A stretch of DNA of 64,000 bases from Blasia pusilla (taxonomy: Eukaryota; Marchantiophyta; Marchantiopsida; Blasiales), in the NCBI GenBank assembly GCA_050084515.1, contig CM114271.1:14694001-14758000 (forward strand), given 5' to 3'. Made by a program: the position numbers and the translations under genes. The notes below the pieces were generated by a model. That model made no database searches, was not told the origin of the DNA, and saw only the letters and a program-made list of their open reading frames with translations. Numbering within the stretch: the stretch's first letter is position 1; every line of letters starts with the position of its first letter. Positions 11,083 through 21,640 of this stretch are shown here, one piece after another.

Positions 11083-11553
11083 TGTGAGAAAACAGAAAGT
11101 GACGAAATCACTGAAATCTTTACAAAACTTAGAGATACAAAGTGGCCTAGTCCGTCCGTGCGCTCATAGAAGAGCTTCGATGGAACCTGAACTGGGAGAT
11201 AACTCGACATACGAGAATGCGCTACCGCTGCGGCTCCCGACTATTTGACTACTCGGGAAAACTAGGGTTTTACCTATTTTTCTTCGTTTCTATTAATAGA
11301 AAAAATTTGCCGGGGGCTGCGCCTTTGGACCCCCGCGCCCGTTTATCTACCCCTATATTGCATCACGGTGCCCCGCACCCTGATGCAATATAGGGTTAGA
11401 TAAACCTAGTAACGCTACTCCGTAAATCACCTACGTCATATTACTATGACTCCTTCGACGTCTAAGTCGGAACCATCGATCTAGGCTTCTCCTCGTACAA
11501 GGGGGCCGATCAAATCAATGGTGCTCAGAGGAGTGGATGTTGAGAATCCAATA
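11083..11553 (-). repeat. 3' LTR of copia-2, with an extra 129-bp segment
   Basis: On the minus strand it runs from TATTGGATTCTC to CTCACA. The polypurine tract TTGAGGGGGGG lies just upstream (11554-11564). It matches 15674-16015 except for a segment at about 11272-11400 that is missing from the other LTR. That segment is bounded by a short AGGGTT repeat and holds a 15-bp hairpin. Confidence 0.93.
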
Positions 11554-11582
11554 CCCCCCCTCAATATCCATTCTCATGTGGA

Positions 11583-12398
11583 CTATTGTCTTGGACCTAT
11601 GCCAAGACCCTTCAGATGTCGGTGAAGCTGATCTCCGCTCAAGGCTTTCGTGAAGATGTCTGCACGGTTATCCTCTATTGGACAATAGACTAACTTCAAA
11701 ACCTCTATCTCGATCAATTCACAAACAAAATGGTACTGGATCTCTATGTGCTTCGTACGAGCATGAAACATAGGATTATGTACTATGGCAATGCAACTCT
11801 GATTGTCACACCACATTACAGTAGCACTTTCTGGTGCTTCTCCTATGTCCTCCAGTATCCATCTCAACCATAGTGCTTCACAAGAAGCATAACAAGCCGC
11901 CTTGTACTCTGCCTCGGTAGAAGAAAGAGCCACTGTAGGTTTCTTCTTGCTGACCCATGACACCACACCTGATCCTACCAAGAAGCAATAACCCGAAACT
12001 GATCTTCGAGAATCTAAATCTCCTACCCAATCTGAGTCACAAAAACCTATCATTTTCGTCCCTGCTCCATAGGTGATGCCGTACTCGATAGTGCCTTTGA
12101 TGTACTTCAACACACGCATCCCTGCCTTCCAATGGTTCTCACGAGGCTTAGTTGAGAACCTACTCAATACTCCCACAGCGAAGGTAATGTCTGGTCTACT
12201 GTTACACAAAAATATCAAACTGCCTACAAGCTTTCTGTACATCTTTTCATCTACCAATGGTGAAACATCCTCCATCGAGAGTTTCAACTCTACCTCCATT
12301 GGCGAGACCACTGCCTTACACTCAGTCATCCCGAATGCCTTCAAGATTTCTCTAGCATACTTACTGAGAGAGAAAAAAATAGAATCATTTGTTGCCAA
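11583..12398 (-). pseudogene. copia-2 RNase H and pol C-terminus
   Basis: A 271-codon uninterrupted frame. It includes the MYRKLVGSLIFL and RPDITFAVGVLSRF blocks, then the RNase H catalytic regions FCDSDWVGD, LSSTEAEY and WCDNQS. It ends with HARTKHIEIQYHF and NRADIFTKAL. The stop lies 30 bp before the 3' LTR, the normal pol end for copia. This is the longest undamaged retroelement frame in the element, although it depends on upstream broken frames for expression. Confidence 0.93.
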
Positions 12399-13408
12399 AT
12401 TTCCAGTCCTATAAAGTAGTGCAGAAGACCTAAATCTGACATTTCAAACTCAGATTCCAACACTCCCTTCATTTCCTCTATTTTCTTATTGTGGTCTCCT
12501 ATGATGATCAGATCATCCACATACAAGACTATCAACATATACATCCCATCTTCGCAAAACACATACAAATTTGCTTGTGAAGGACTCTTCATGAAACCCT
12601 TCTCTCGAAAGAATGTATCTATTCGTTGATACCATACCCTTGGGGCTTGCTTCAACCCATACAATGCTCGATGAAGTAAACAAACTTTCTTCGATCGGGT
12701 GTCTCAAAACCTGGTGGTTGAGAAACATATACCTCCTCCTTGAGACTCCCGTTCAGAAAAGCAGACTTCACATCGTATTGGTATACAGGCCAACGTCTTG
12801 TTCCTACAACCGCTAGAACAATTCGAATGGTTGTCATCCTTGCAGTGGGAGCAAAAGTCTCATAGTAGTCAAAGCCTTCAATTTGTCAGCATCCTTGGGC
12901 GACCAACCTCGCTTTGAATTTATCCAATGTACCGTCCGACTTGTACTTGGTCTTGTACACCCACTTGGTGCGTATTATCTTCCTGTCCTCTGGATTTTCA
13001 ACCAAAGTCCAAGTTTCATTTCTCTGAATAGCGTCCATCTCCGTTTGCATGGCCTCTCTCCATTGAGGATGAGCCAGGGCCTCATCCAAGCATGATGGCT
13101 CTTCCACCTTCAAGACCTCTGTCATCAGGGCCATGTTGACAAGATGTGCGGAAGCTCTATTCTGCTCCTCTAGTCTCTTGGATCTCCTTGGATGTGTAAC
13201 AACTTCATCGATTCTTTGGTGGATCCTTACCATCCAAGAGCCGCTTTATCCACTTAGGGTATGACGACCGTAGTGGAAGAGCAGTTTGCTCTTTGTAATC
13301 ATCACCAAATTCTTCTTCTTGATGATCTGGTGTAAACATCTGTGGTGTGCTCTGGTGGGTTATCTCTTCGTTTGATGATAATGTGGACGGACCACTGATA
13401 TCCGCCAC
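12341..13408 (-). pseudogene. copia-2 reverse transcriptase
   Basis: Successive overlapping frames encode the linker (13408-13205), then EPSCLDEALAHPQWREAM and WVYKTKYKSDG (13233-12886). Next are DVKSAFLNGSLKEEVYV (12837-12652) and YGLKQAPRVWY with the catalytic LYVDDLIIIG (12664-12341). Motifs are intact; three frame changes break the protein. Function: copies element RNA into cDNA. Confidence 0.92.
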
Positions 13409-13621
13409 TTGACGAGGCTGTTCCTAGAACACCACGTCACGACTCACAAGCATCTTCTTTTCCTCAGGACACCAAAGGCGATAAGCTTTAGACTCATCAC
13501 TGTATCCCATAAAGATGCACTTCCTGCTCTTGGACTCCAACTTGGTCCTCTATGCTTCAGGAATATGTACAAAACACTCACTACCAAAAGTCCTGAAATG
13601 TTGGACTGATGGTACCTTACC

Positions 13622-14361
13622 TCAGTATGATTGATGAGGAGTCATGCCTTGCACTGACTTGGTAGCACTTCTATTTAGAATGTATACGGCAGTATTAACA
13701 GCTTTAGCCCAAAATCCTTCTGTCAAACCTTTTGCTTTCATCATACATCTTGCCATCTCCACCACTGTACGGTTTCGACGCTCAACAACTCCATTTTGTT
13801 GTGGTGTATGTGTCGTGGTTAACTGTCGCTTGATTCCATGCTCTCCCAAATATTTGTTGAATTTGTTGATAAAATTCTCCTCCTCGATCGGTCTTGAAGC
13901 TTTTGTACCTTCTTTCCTGTCTCATTCTCAACCAGCTTGTGCCATACTTTAAATTTTCCAAAAGCACTTGCCTTATCACGAAGGAAATACACCCACATCT
14001 TCCTACTATAATCGTCGATAACTAAAAAGAAGTAGGAAGAACCACCTAATACCACTGTTCTCATTTTACCACAGAGGTCAACATGTATAAACTCTAGAGG
14101 AGCCTTTGCCCTATTGCTGGACTCTTGTGGAAATGGTTGTCGGTGTTTCTTGCCCATCATACAAGCTTCACAAGTATCCGACACTCCAGAAATTGTTGGT
14201 AAATTAGCAACCATGCCATATTTCTGCATCTGACTTAGTAAGGGAAAGCTCAGGTGACCAAATCTTTCATGCCACAACTTACTACTACTAAGATCTGTAC
14301 CTACACTTGTCGTGAAAGCGTACAACTCGTAGATATTTCCACGTCGTATACCTTCACCCAC
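13622..14361 (-). pseudogene. copia-2 integrase
   Basis: Contains the HHCC zinc-binding domain (LWHERFGHLS, then CEACMMGKK) followed by the catalytic core. FIHVDLCGK carries the first Asp. The second Asp is in KTDRGGEF after a frameshift near 13900, and the Glu is in TPQQNGVVERRNRT on the 13849-13622 piece. All three DDE residues are present but lie in different frames. The enzyme would join the cDNA to host DNA. Confidence 0.9.
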
Positions 14362-14608
14362 TACTTTCCCATTGGCATCCTCAATGACTGCTCCAGTTTT
14401 CTTAAACGAACTTCTAGATCACGATCACATAATACTTCCACTGAAATCAAATTTCGCTTCAACTCTGGTACGTACAGTACATCAGTTAACTTCTTTTCAT
14501 CTCCTTTTTGTGAGACTAAAGAAATTGTGCCTTTCCCTTCTACAGGGCACTTTGCATTTTTCCCAACAGGAATAACGATGGGCCTCAGAGAGGCCAGAAG
14601 GAGCTATA

Positions 14609-15602
14609 CTAATCCTTATGATTGGTCATATGCCTAGACGCTCCACTATCGAGCACCCATGCATCTTCACTCTTTGTCTTAGTGGAATGTTCTGCCTGTG
14701 TGCAAAACTCTTCTATTGCTACCCAAGCATCTACTTCATATTCTCCCAATTCTACAGAATTTCCAGACTCCTTCTTAGGTCTTAAACAACCGTTCTTCTC
14801 ATCCTGACTCCTCTTCCTACAATCTTTGATAAGATGACCTAGCTTACCACAATAAAAGCATTTGAAGGTTTTTCTTGGAAATTTCTTCTTGACATTTGAG
14901 CTGTAATCCTGATTTCTACCTCTCAGATGCGTTGGCAAAGTAAATGCGTCACTTCCCTCTCTTGCTTTGAAGCGCATTTCCTCTTCTACCAACATTGCAC
15001 TAAATTGTTCAAAAGTAAGCGGCGTGGGTCTTACTTGAGTATTCAAAGGATCTGATGACCAAGCTCATCATACCTTGGAGGCAAAATCCTTATGCACCGA
15101 CGTGCCAAATCTTCGCTAGACTTTGAAATTCCCACGGATGCCATCTGATCTTGAAGATTCTTGATCCTTGTCAAAAATTTCTCCGCGCTTTCTCCTTCTG
15201 AAAATTTCTCGGACGTAAGCTGATTCTCCAGATCTGAATCCGAGTCTCATTCCTTGTTTCATACTGATTCTTCAAAATGTTCCACGCCTCAGCAACAGTG
15301 GTTGTATGTTGAATGAGAGTCATGACAGAATCAGTTACATTCGTGACAATCGCATATAGAGCATCAACATTTCTGCGTCTCCATGCCAATAATACAACAG
15401 GATCGATGTCCCCAGATGAAGATGAACATGCATAACTCACACTGGCTTGTGGATTTGAATTGACCCCTGTGGCCGTTTCCCAGATCTCAAATGATTCGAG
15501 AACAGTTCTCATTTTGAACTTCCACAACGTATAGTTAGACCCATCTAACTTCCCTTCACCGAGCGGAGGAGGGCGAGCAGGAACTGACGAAGAGGTAGCC
15601 AT
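14609..15602 (-). pseudogene. copia-2 gag and protease
   Basis: Gag starts at 15602 (MATSSS...), with the KLDGSNYTLWKFKM motif typical of copia capsid. A frameshift near 15210 separates it from the part ending at 15046. From 15046 the frame carries a zinc knuckle, CFYCGKLGHLIKDC (about 14868-14827), and the protease active site WVLDSGASRHM (about 14665-14633). These residues are all canonical. The first part acts in particle assembly; the protease cleaves the polyprotein. Confidence 0.9.
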
Positions 15603-15673
15603 CTCTCAAGATTTTGTGCAAACACACTAGATCGCGGATACAAAATCTTTGGAAAACCTCGCTCTCGATACCA

Positions 15674-16015
15674 TATGAGAAAACAGAAAGTGACGAAATC
15701 ACTGAAATCTTTACAAAACTTAGAGATACAAAGTGGCCTAGTCCGTCCGTGCGCTCACAAAAGAGCTTCGATGGAACCTGAACTGGGAGATAACTCGACA
15801 TACGAGAATGCGCTACCGCTACGGCTCCCGACTATTTGACTACTCTGGAAAACTAGGGTTAGATAAACCTAGTAACGCTACTCCGTAAACCCCCTACGTC
15901 ATATTACTATGACTCCTTCGACGTCTAAGTCGGAACCATCGATCTAGGCTTCTCCTCGTACAAGGGGGCCGATCAAACAATGGTGCTCAGAGGAGTGGAT
16001 GTTGAGAATCCAATA
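15674..16015 (-). repeat. 5' LTR of copia-2 with primer binding site
   Basis: A 342-bp LTR. On the minus strand it ends CTCATA and is followed at once by TGGTATCGAGAGC (15672-15660), a one-step variant of the initiator-Met primer binding site TGGTATCAGAGC. It lacks the hairpin-bearing 129-bp segment of the other LTR. Confidence 0.92.
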
Positions 16016-16020
16016 CTTTT

Positions 16021-16790
16021 TTTGGACCCCATACACTTTGTAAGGATCAACGAGAACCTTCTCACCCTCTTGTGCCTAGGTCTTGGTGTTTCATCAAATA
16101 TCTTCTTCATTTCAGTCCATCTCAATATGTCATGGCTGGTCACGCAATTGGGCGTTGGACGATTTTCAATCTGTCGATTGAAAAGATGCACAAAATTGGA
16201 TCTTCCTATAAGGATGATTCCTATCTTTATACTGTTGGTGGCCTTGACATGCTAGATTATGCAAAGTTTTAGAATAATATGAATCTCCTTATGATCCACA
16301 CACCACACATGCCACTTTTCCCTTGGTACATTGGCCAGAGACCACACCTACCCCAAGATAGTCACTAATAGTCCATATGATCATGGCTCTAAGAAGGAAC
16401 TTATCTTGGCCTTCAGGAAGAGAACTATCATATGCAAAAACTCCTTTCCAACGTAGTTGTAACTCGTTTATAAGTGGAGCTAAATACACATCTAAGTTAT
16501 GAGAATACACGGACTCCTTACCAGGAATGATCAAAGCCAATTGGAGAAAGAATTTCTTTGTACACAACCATGGTGGAAGATTGTAGTTCACCAAAACAAC
16601 AGGCCAAGTTGACCAAATTGATCTCTTATCCCTAAAAGAATTTACTCCATCTAAAGCGAGCCCTAATCGAAAATTATGAGGCTCGTTCATGAACTCTAGC
16701 CAACGCTCATCTATATCTTTCTATTGTCGACAATCTCCAGCATGACGCACCTTACCATCGCTACTTCTGATTTCTCATATCCATTTCATT
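16021..16790 (-). pseudogene. Tnp2 transposase core
   Basis: Read on the minus strand: SSDGKVRHAGDC, then FRLGLALDGVNSF, STWPVVLVNYNLPPWLC, the PLINELQLRWKGV block and CTKGKVACVVCG. This is the hallmark core of the Tnp2 family (LGLASDGFNPF, WPVILVPYNLPPW, STKGKLACPCC in typical members). It continues through CVTSHDILRW to a Lys run at 16021, where copia-2 interrupts it. A stop near 16720 and frameshifts show decay. The upstream part is cut off at 16791 by a CACTA end. Confidence 0.92.
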
Positions 16791-16809
16791 ACACTAGAAG
16801 AAAAAGATG

Positions 16810-17680
16810 TTTTTATGACTACATTATATGATTGACAGGATTCATGTTATACATGACATCACTCATGGTGACTGATGACTACATCAGTCATAAAAGACAA
16901 GTCATTTTTGTCTCATGACTAAGCACCACTTGAGTTTTGTGTACATGACTTCATTAATTTCAATGACTAGAGTCATGGGGCGAGGGACATAATTAGTCCA
17001 CCTGGACATGACTTTTAATCCACGTGATACTAGTGACGTGGATGATAAGCTTTTTACTAAGTGTGAGTCATATTTGATACATAAAGAATGACTTGGATGA
17101 GTCATTCCCCTAGTTATAGCATGATTCATTTGTTTTGTTTTGTAGTCATGGTGGAGTCATAATTGATAGTCCTAATGAGTGAGGTTCAGTCATCATATGT
17201 CATGACGAGTCATGCCAAGTCGTTGTGTGAATAATGAAGTCATATTTGATACGTAAAGAACAACTAGCTTGAGTCATGATCCTAGTCATAGCATCAGTCA
17301 TAATGTTTTGTTTTGTAGTCATGGTGGAGTCATAATTCATAGTCCATGATGAGTCACGATCAGTCATCACAGGTCATGACTAGTCATACCAAGTCATTAT
17401 TTGAATAATGAAGTTATATTTGATACATAAAGAACAACTAGCTTGAGTCATGCGCCATGACATGGCATGAGTCATTGGTTTTTGTTTTGTAGTCATGTGG
17501 GAGTCGTAAGTGGTAGTCCATGAGTCAAAAACTAATCAATATTTTTAGATAGCTAGTCAATAAAGTTAAGTCATGATCAGTCATCATAGGTCATGACTAG
17601 TCAAGCCAAGTCATTAATTGAATAATGTAGTCATATTTGATACATAAAGAACGACTTGCTTAAGTCATGAACATAGTCAT
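16810..17680. repeat. CACTA subterminal repeat array
   Basis: The motif AGTCAT/ATGACT occurs dozens of times on both strands, often as the inverted pair TCATGACTAGTCAT. A longer unit recurs about every 110-120 bp: TGATACATAAAGAAC, AGTCATG, TTTTGTTTTGTAGTCATG, GAGTCATAA. The array continues at 22020-22400 after the hAT insertion. No gene is seen in it. Confidence 0.85.
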
Positions 17681-19124
17681 AGCAACGTCCGGGGAGAACC
17701 GGAGCTGCATGTAAAGCTAGCCGTGAAAATTTTGAAATTGCCGCCTCCTCGGGGAAACCTTCAGTCGAATTTCCGGGTCATGTCTTCCCCTTTTCGGCAA
17801 CTGGCTGGTCGTGAAATTAGATGTCAGAATTTGGCTCTTTTCCGGGAGGATATTGTTGGCAAATTGTCGTTTCCACATGTAGGGAGCCAGAATATGGCTG
17901 GTAAGCATTTTCAGGGGGCCGGAGTCTCACCGGGTTAGTATTTGATTGTCGGTAAACCAACAGTACTATATTTGTTGGATCAGTCTGAGGAGGAGATGTA
18001 AGTCGTCTGATTAAGGCTCCGATTTAGGGCAAGCCGCCTCCAACGGCTCTAGTGCTCCACGTCTGAGTAGTCCGAAGACTCCGAAGTCTGAGTTGGTCCG
18101 ACTCTCAAGGGGGGTAGTGGGTTGGGTGGAGTTCGGGGTGCTCACTTCCTGTTATTGCTGCAGGATCAATCCTCTTGTCGTTTCCCCTCTCGAGTGTGGA
18201 CTCTTTGTGTTTCACTCATCGTTGCTCCTGTGTTTCCCCTCTCGAGAGTCTATTCTCGATTCTCTTGCTTTGTACTCGTGATTTCTTTGTTGTGAGATTA
18301 TCGAGGAGATTATCAAATCTCGACTCATTCATTTGAGTCTCAGCAGTTGTAAGAGGTTCTCAAAGTGAGAGGTGGAGGAATTTTTGTTTAGGAGTCAATC
18401 TATTTTCTCGAGACTGGCCATTCTGAACTTCTGAATTCGAGGGGAGAAACACTATCGTTGCATCGAGCTCGGCTTATCTATCGACTTGCCTCGATTCTAG
18501 CTGTGCGCGGTAGTAGCAGGTGTCTTCACTCTCGACGCTCGGTTTGCGGCTGACAACTGGTGTGGACACTTGCTTTTACCACGCTGTGAGCTCGTGAATT
18601 TGGACTCTTGACTTTTGTGGCTATTTCTTGATTTTTGTCTAGCGTTGGTCTGAGCCTCTATGAAACAACTTTCATTGCATCTCGCCATTTCCAGAACTCA
18701 TTGTAGTAGCCGTGAGCTTAGTTAACTCCCTCGGACGTTCTTTCCCATCTTTCGGCCCAATCTCTCAACCCGCAGTCCTAGGACCCAACTCCGCATGTAC
18801 AAAAATTTTGCATATTGGTCTGCCCTCCATATACTTGGTTTACGCAGGTTCGGATCATTGTTTAGATAGTTTTCTTACCTCATAGGTTTCTTAACACACT
18901 TTTCTGTTTTTCATTGCTTCATTTAGTGGTTTTAGACCTGTATTTGTTGTCCTTCCGCAACTCCCTTTGCTTTGCACTTGCGCATTGTATCCTTTCCTTC
19001 TTGAAAATAGGGTATTGATTTTTGTTTAGGGGTGGGAACTTTGGCTTAAAGGTCTTAAGCCTTACCTGTACTACAGTAGATTAGGTTGTCCCTTGTTTGC
19101 TTGGACATCGATTGTGTCTCATAG

Positions 19125-21337
19125 ATGGCTAAGAGACAACAGACTATGAGCGAGATGTTAAACAAAGAGGTAGGCCATGACCTTCCATAGGATAGCAGTC
19201 GCTCAGAGTCATCAGATGGACAGGAAGTTAACAGATCATGCTCTCCTTCTGAAGCCCAGATTGAGAATAATAGATTGGCTTGGAAGGATGTATGGTGCTC
19301 CTTATTTGATTGGATAGAGTTCCATATAGAATCCGGTAGAATATTTTGTAAAGTATGTAGAGAGGGGAAGGGCAAGAATTCTTTCGCAAGGGATGATGCT
19401 ATAAACTGTAAGGTTTCAGCCTTCATTGATCATGATAAATCTAATGAGCACATGAAGCTTTCTTGGGCTGCTTATGTAGGAAAAAAGTCCATGGCCAAGG
19501 CCATTGCCATTTCTAATCATACTTGTGACACTACCTTATTGATATTTTTTAAATGTGCTTATTTTATTGTGAAGGAATCAATGGCTTTTTCCAAATTTCT
19601 GAACTTGAGTAAGTTGTTGTTGTCAATAAATGCACCCATTACTCGAGATTTGTACCAGGATGAGAAGAGTTGTGCATATATGTGTTACTACATTAGTCAG
19701 GTTATAAATAGAAGAACTCTTTTAAAAGTACAACAATCTCCTTTCTTTGGGATAATGATAGATGAGTCTACTAATATTTCAGTAACGGGTCATCTGGTGG
19801 TATTTGCAACTTACTTACAAGAGGGGCAAGTGGATAATTCTTTTCTAGGATTGTTGCAATGTCGAGAGAAGTGTTCTAATGCAATTACCAAAAATCTTAT
19901 AGAGTTGATTAAGGACTCTGGACTAGACAGTTCTAAAATGGTAGCTTTTGGATCAGACGAAGCCTCCACTATGGTAGGTAGTCAGAATGGAGTAGCAAGT
20001 CAATTGAAGCAGAAGGTAAACCCTTTTTTGTTGTCTGTACATTGCGTTGCACATAGGACCAACCTTGTTGCTTTGACATCAGCCAAAGGACCGGGTGTAA
20101 AGATGTATCTATAGAAATAGACTCTCTCTTGAATGCTATAGCTGGATATTTTAGGAGATCTTCAAAGAGGACGTGTGGGCTTGTTGCTTTGTAGGAGAAG
20201 TTGAATGATTCTCAAAGAATGATGAAAAGATATCACAAAATTCGTTGGTTGTCATGAGGGCAAGCCGTGACTACTTTGTGTCTCGTTAGAGTCTGTCCTC
20301 ACATATCTCCAGGATATTCCCCGCTCCAAAGATGATGGTAATGCTGCTAATATGTACAACAAGTTAAGATCAGTTGAAATGATCTATCAGTTGTACTTCA
20401 TGGCAGATATCTTGTTTATACTTGCTAATTTGAGTAAGGTATTCCAATATAAGTTTGTAGATGTTAGTACCATTGGTAGTATTGTGAATTCTGAGGGAGC
20501 GTCTATTACAATGAACTTTGTGATGGAGAATCATGACTTGAATGCTTCTACATTCTTTGAGGCAACAGGTTATCATCTCTTATTTGATTTTGGACCCCCC
20601 TGGAGGATATTTTAAATGATTGCAATCTGAGATTAGGGGTAGAAAGTACCACAACATTGAAATGTTGAGGGATCATACTGGAAAGGATTTGCAAGCTGCT
20701 CTAGCTTTCCAGAAGAGTTATGCTGAGAATGTATGTGCGGCCTTACATGATCGATTAAGGGATAATAATCTGATTGGTGCAATGAGGATTATGAATCCTC
20801 ATCATATGCCCTCTAGGCTAGTAGGGTTGAACAATTAGGGTTGTAAGGATGTAGATGATCTCTGTGCATATTTTGGAAGGGATGCTCCTCTCAGGGGTCA
20901 TGTACAACCTGCTGTTGTGAACTCATGAGCTGTGAAACTAGAGTTTCAGTCATTTAAGCTCATGGCCACAACAGAATGGAAAGACAAGAACTTTCGAGAT
21001 CTTTGGAATGGTAAGTTGGAGCCCATCCTTGTAATGTAAGTTCTCAAATTTGTTGGTATTAGCTAACATTGCTAGGGTGCGATGTGTGAGTACTGTGATT
21101 TGTGAGAGAGCATTCTCAATGCAAAATATGATAAAGACAAAGTGTCGTAATAGAACACCGAGTAAGCATTTAGATGTTGTTCTTAGGATAGCCTTGGAGG
21201 GGAAGATTGTTGACTATGAGGATCTATTGGTTGAATCGGTAGTGCTTTGGAAAAACTCTGCACAATTTAGATATGTGTATGCTAACCCAGAGAGACATGT
21301 GAATGATGTGGACACTATAGTAGGGTTGCAATTATAG
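19125..21337 (+). pseudogene. hAT transposase (ZNF862/TTF-zinc-finger type), broken
   Basis: I place the start at ATG 19125 (MAKRQQTMSEML, like the N-termini of this family); an in-frame TAG follows at about codon 22. The main frame to 20114 has a TTF-type zinc finger (FCKVC, then HDKSNEHMKL). It continues with the catalytic region: FFGIMIDESTNIS carries the acidic pair, then FGSDEASTMVG and HCVAHRTNL. After a frame change come WLS-GQAVTTLC, KLRSVEMIYQLYF, DLNASTFFEATGYH, KSYAENVCAAL and NPHHMPSRLVGL. The C-terminal hAT dimerisation domain (CERAFSMQNMIKTKCRNR) is at 21050-21337. At least four stops or shifts make it inactive. Confidence 0.9.
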
Positions 21338-21416
21338 AAGATTCTCCAAGTGCATTAGTTTCAGATGTTTAGTAGATAGGGAGGGAGTGAGAGGTGTGAC
21401 GGTAGGGTCCCTTTTG

Positions 21417-21457
21417 TAGTACATGAAAGGTTTTATGATAAAACCTTTCATGTACTA
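21417..21457. repeat. Perfect 19-bp inverted repeat (hairpin), 3-base loop
   Basis: Arms 21417-21435 and 21439-21457 are exact reverse complements (TAGTACATGAAAGG... against ...CCTTTCATGTACTA), with loop TGA. It lies 80 bp downstream of the hAT transposase stop. It is not a T-run terminator. It could be a structured 3' end, a transposase site, or the footprint of a small palindromic insertion. Confidence 0.97.
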
Positions 21458-21469
21458 TGAAGGGGTTGG

Positions 21470-21640
21470 ATCCTTGGTTTCCAAATGGTGGGAAGCCTGG
21501 CCAGGTTCAATTCCTGCGAAGGATGTGAAATTATGAATGTGGGATAGAAGGAGTGAGGACCTGAGAAACTTGGATGATCCTTGGCTCCCAAGTGGTGGGA
21601 GGCCTGCCAGGTTTAAATCCACCCAAGGAAGTTTTAAGCA
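21470..21640 (+). repeat. Two tRNA-like direct repeats
   Basis: Two copies of a roughly 55-bp unit, about 110 bp apart, share TCCTTGG, GTGGGAGGCCTG and CCAGGTT[C/T]AA. Each includes a sequence near the pol III B box (GGTTCAATTCC and GGTTTAAATCC against GGTTCGAATCC). They may derive from tRNA or a SINE head. No full cloverleaf can be folded by eye, so I do not call a tRNA gene. Confidence 0.4.

Larger units (their letters stand above)
11083..16015 (-). mobile_element. Ty1/copia LTR retrotransposon, nearly complete (copia-2)
   Basis: It has LTRs at both ends, a primer binding site, a polypurine tract and a complete gag-PR-INT-RT-RNH order on the minus strand. The 5-bp target duplication CTTTT is perfect (11078-11082 and 16016-16020). 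It inserted in the Tnp2 gene of the CACTA element. The LTRs differ by only a few substitutions outside one 129-bp length difference, so it is younger than copia-1. Frameshifts interrupt gag, integrase and reverse transcriptase. Confidence 0.95.
7623..16791 (-). mobile_element. CACTA (En/Spm-type) DNA transposon with Tnp2 gene, split by copia-2
   Basis: Tnp2 transposase segments run on the minus strand from 16790 to 16021 and resume at 11077 after the copia-2 insertion, continuing to about 9066. A C-terminal Gly/Pro-rich tail is at 7631-7897. The low-coordinate boundary near 7623-7633 is inferred from the end of the gypsy text; I see no clean CACTA terminal repeat there. The high side is cut at 16791 by a second CACTA end. 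The element is disrupted by stops and insertions. Confidence 0.75.

Noticed and set aside
11351-11395. Rho-independent terminator
   Set aside because: The setting is eukaryotic and no T-run follows the stem; it is part of an LTR.
16810-17680. CRISPR array
   Set aside because: Repeats are short, degenerate, on both strands and not separated by unique spacers of constant length; they are CACTA subterminal repeats.
21508-21520. Functional tRNA gene
   Set aside because: Only a B-box-like stretch is present; no acceptor stem or anticodon arm could be built.
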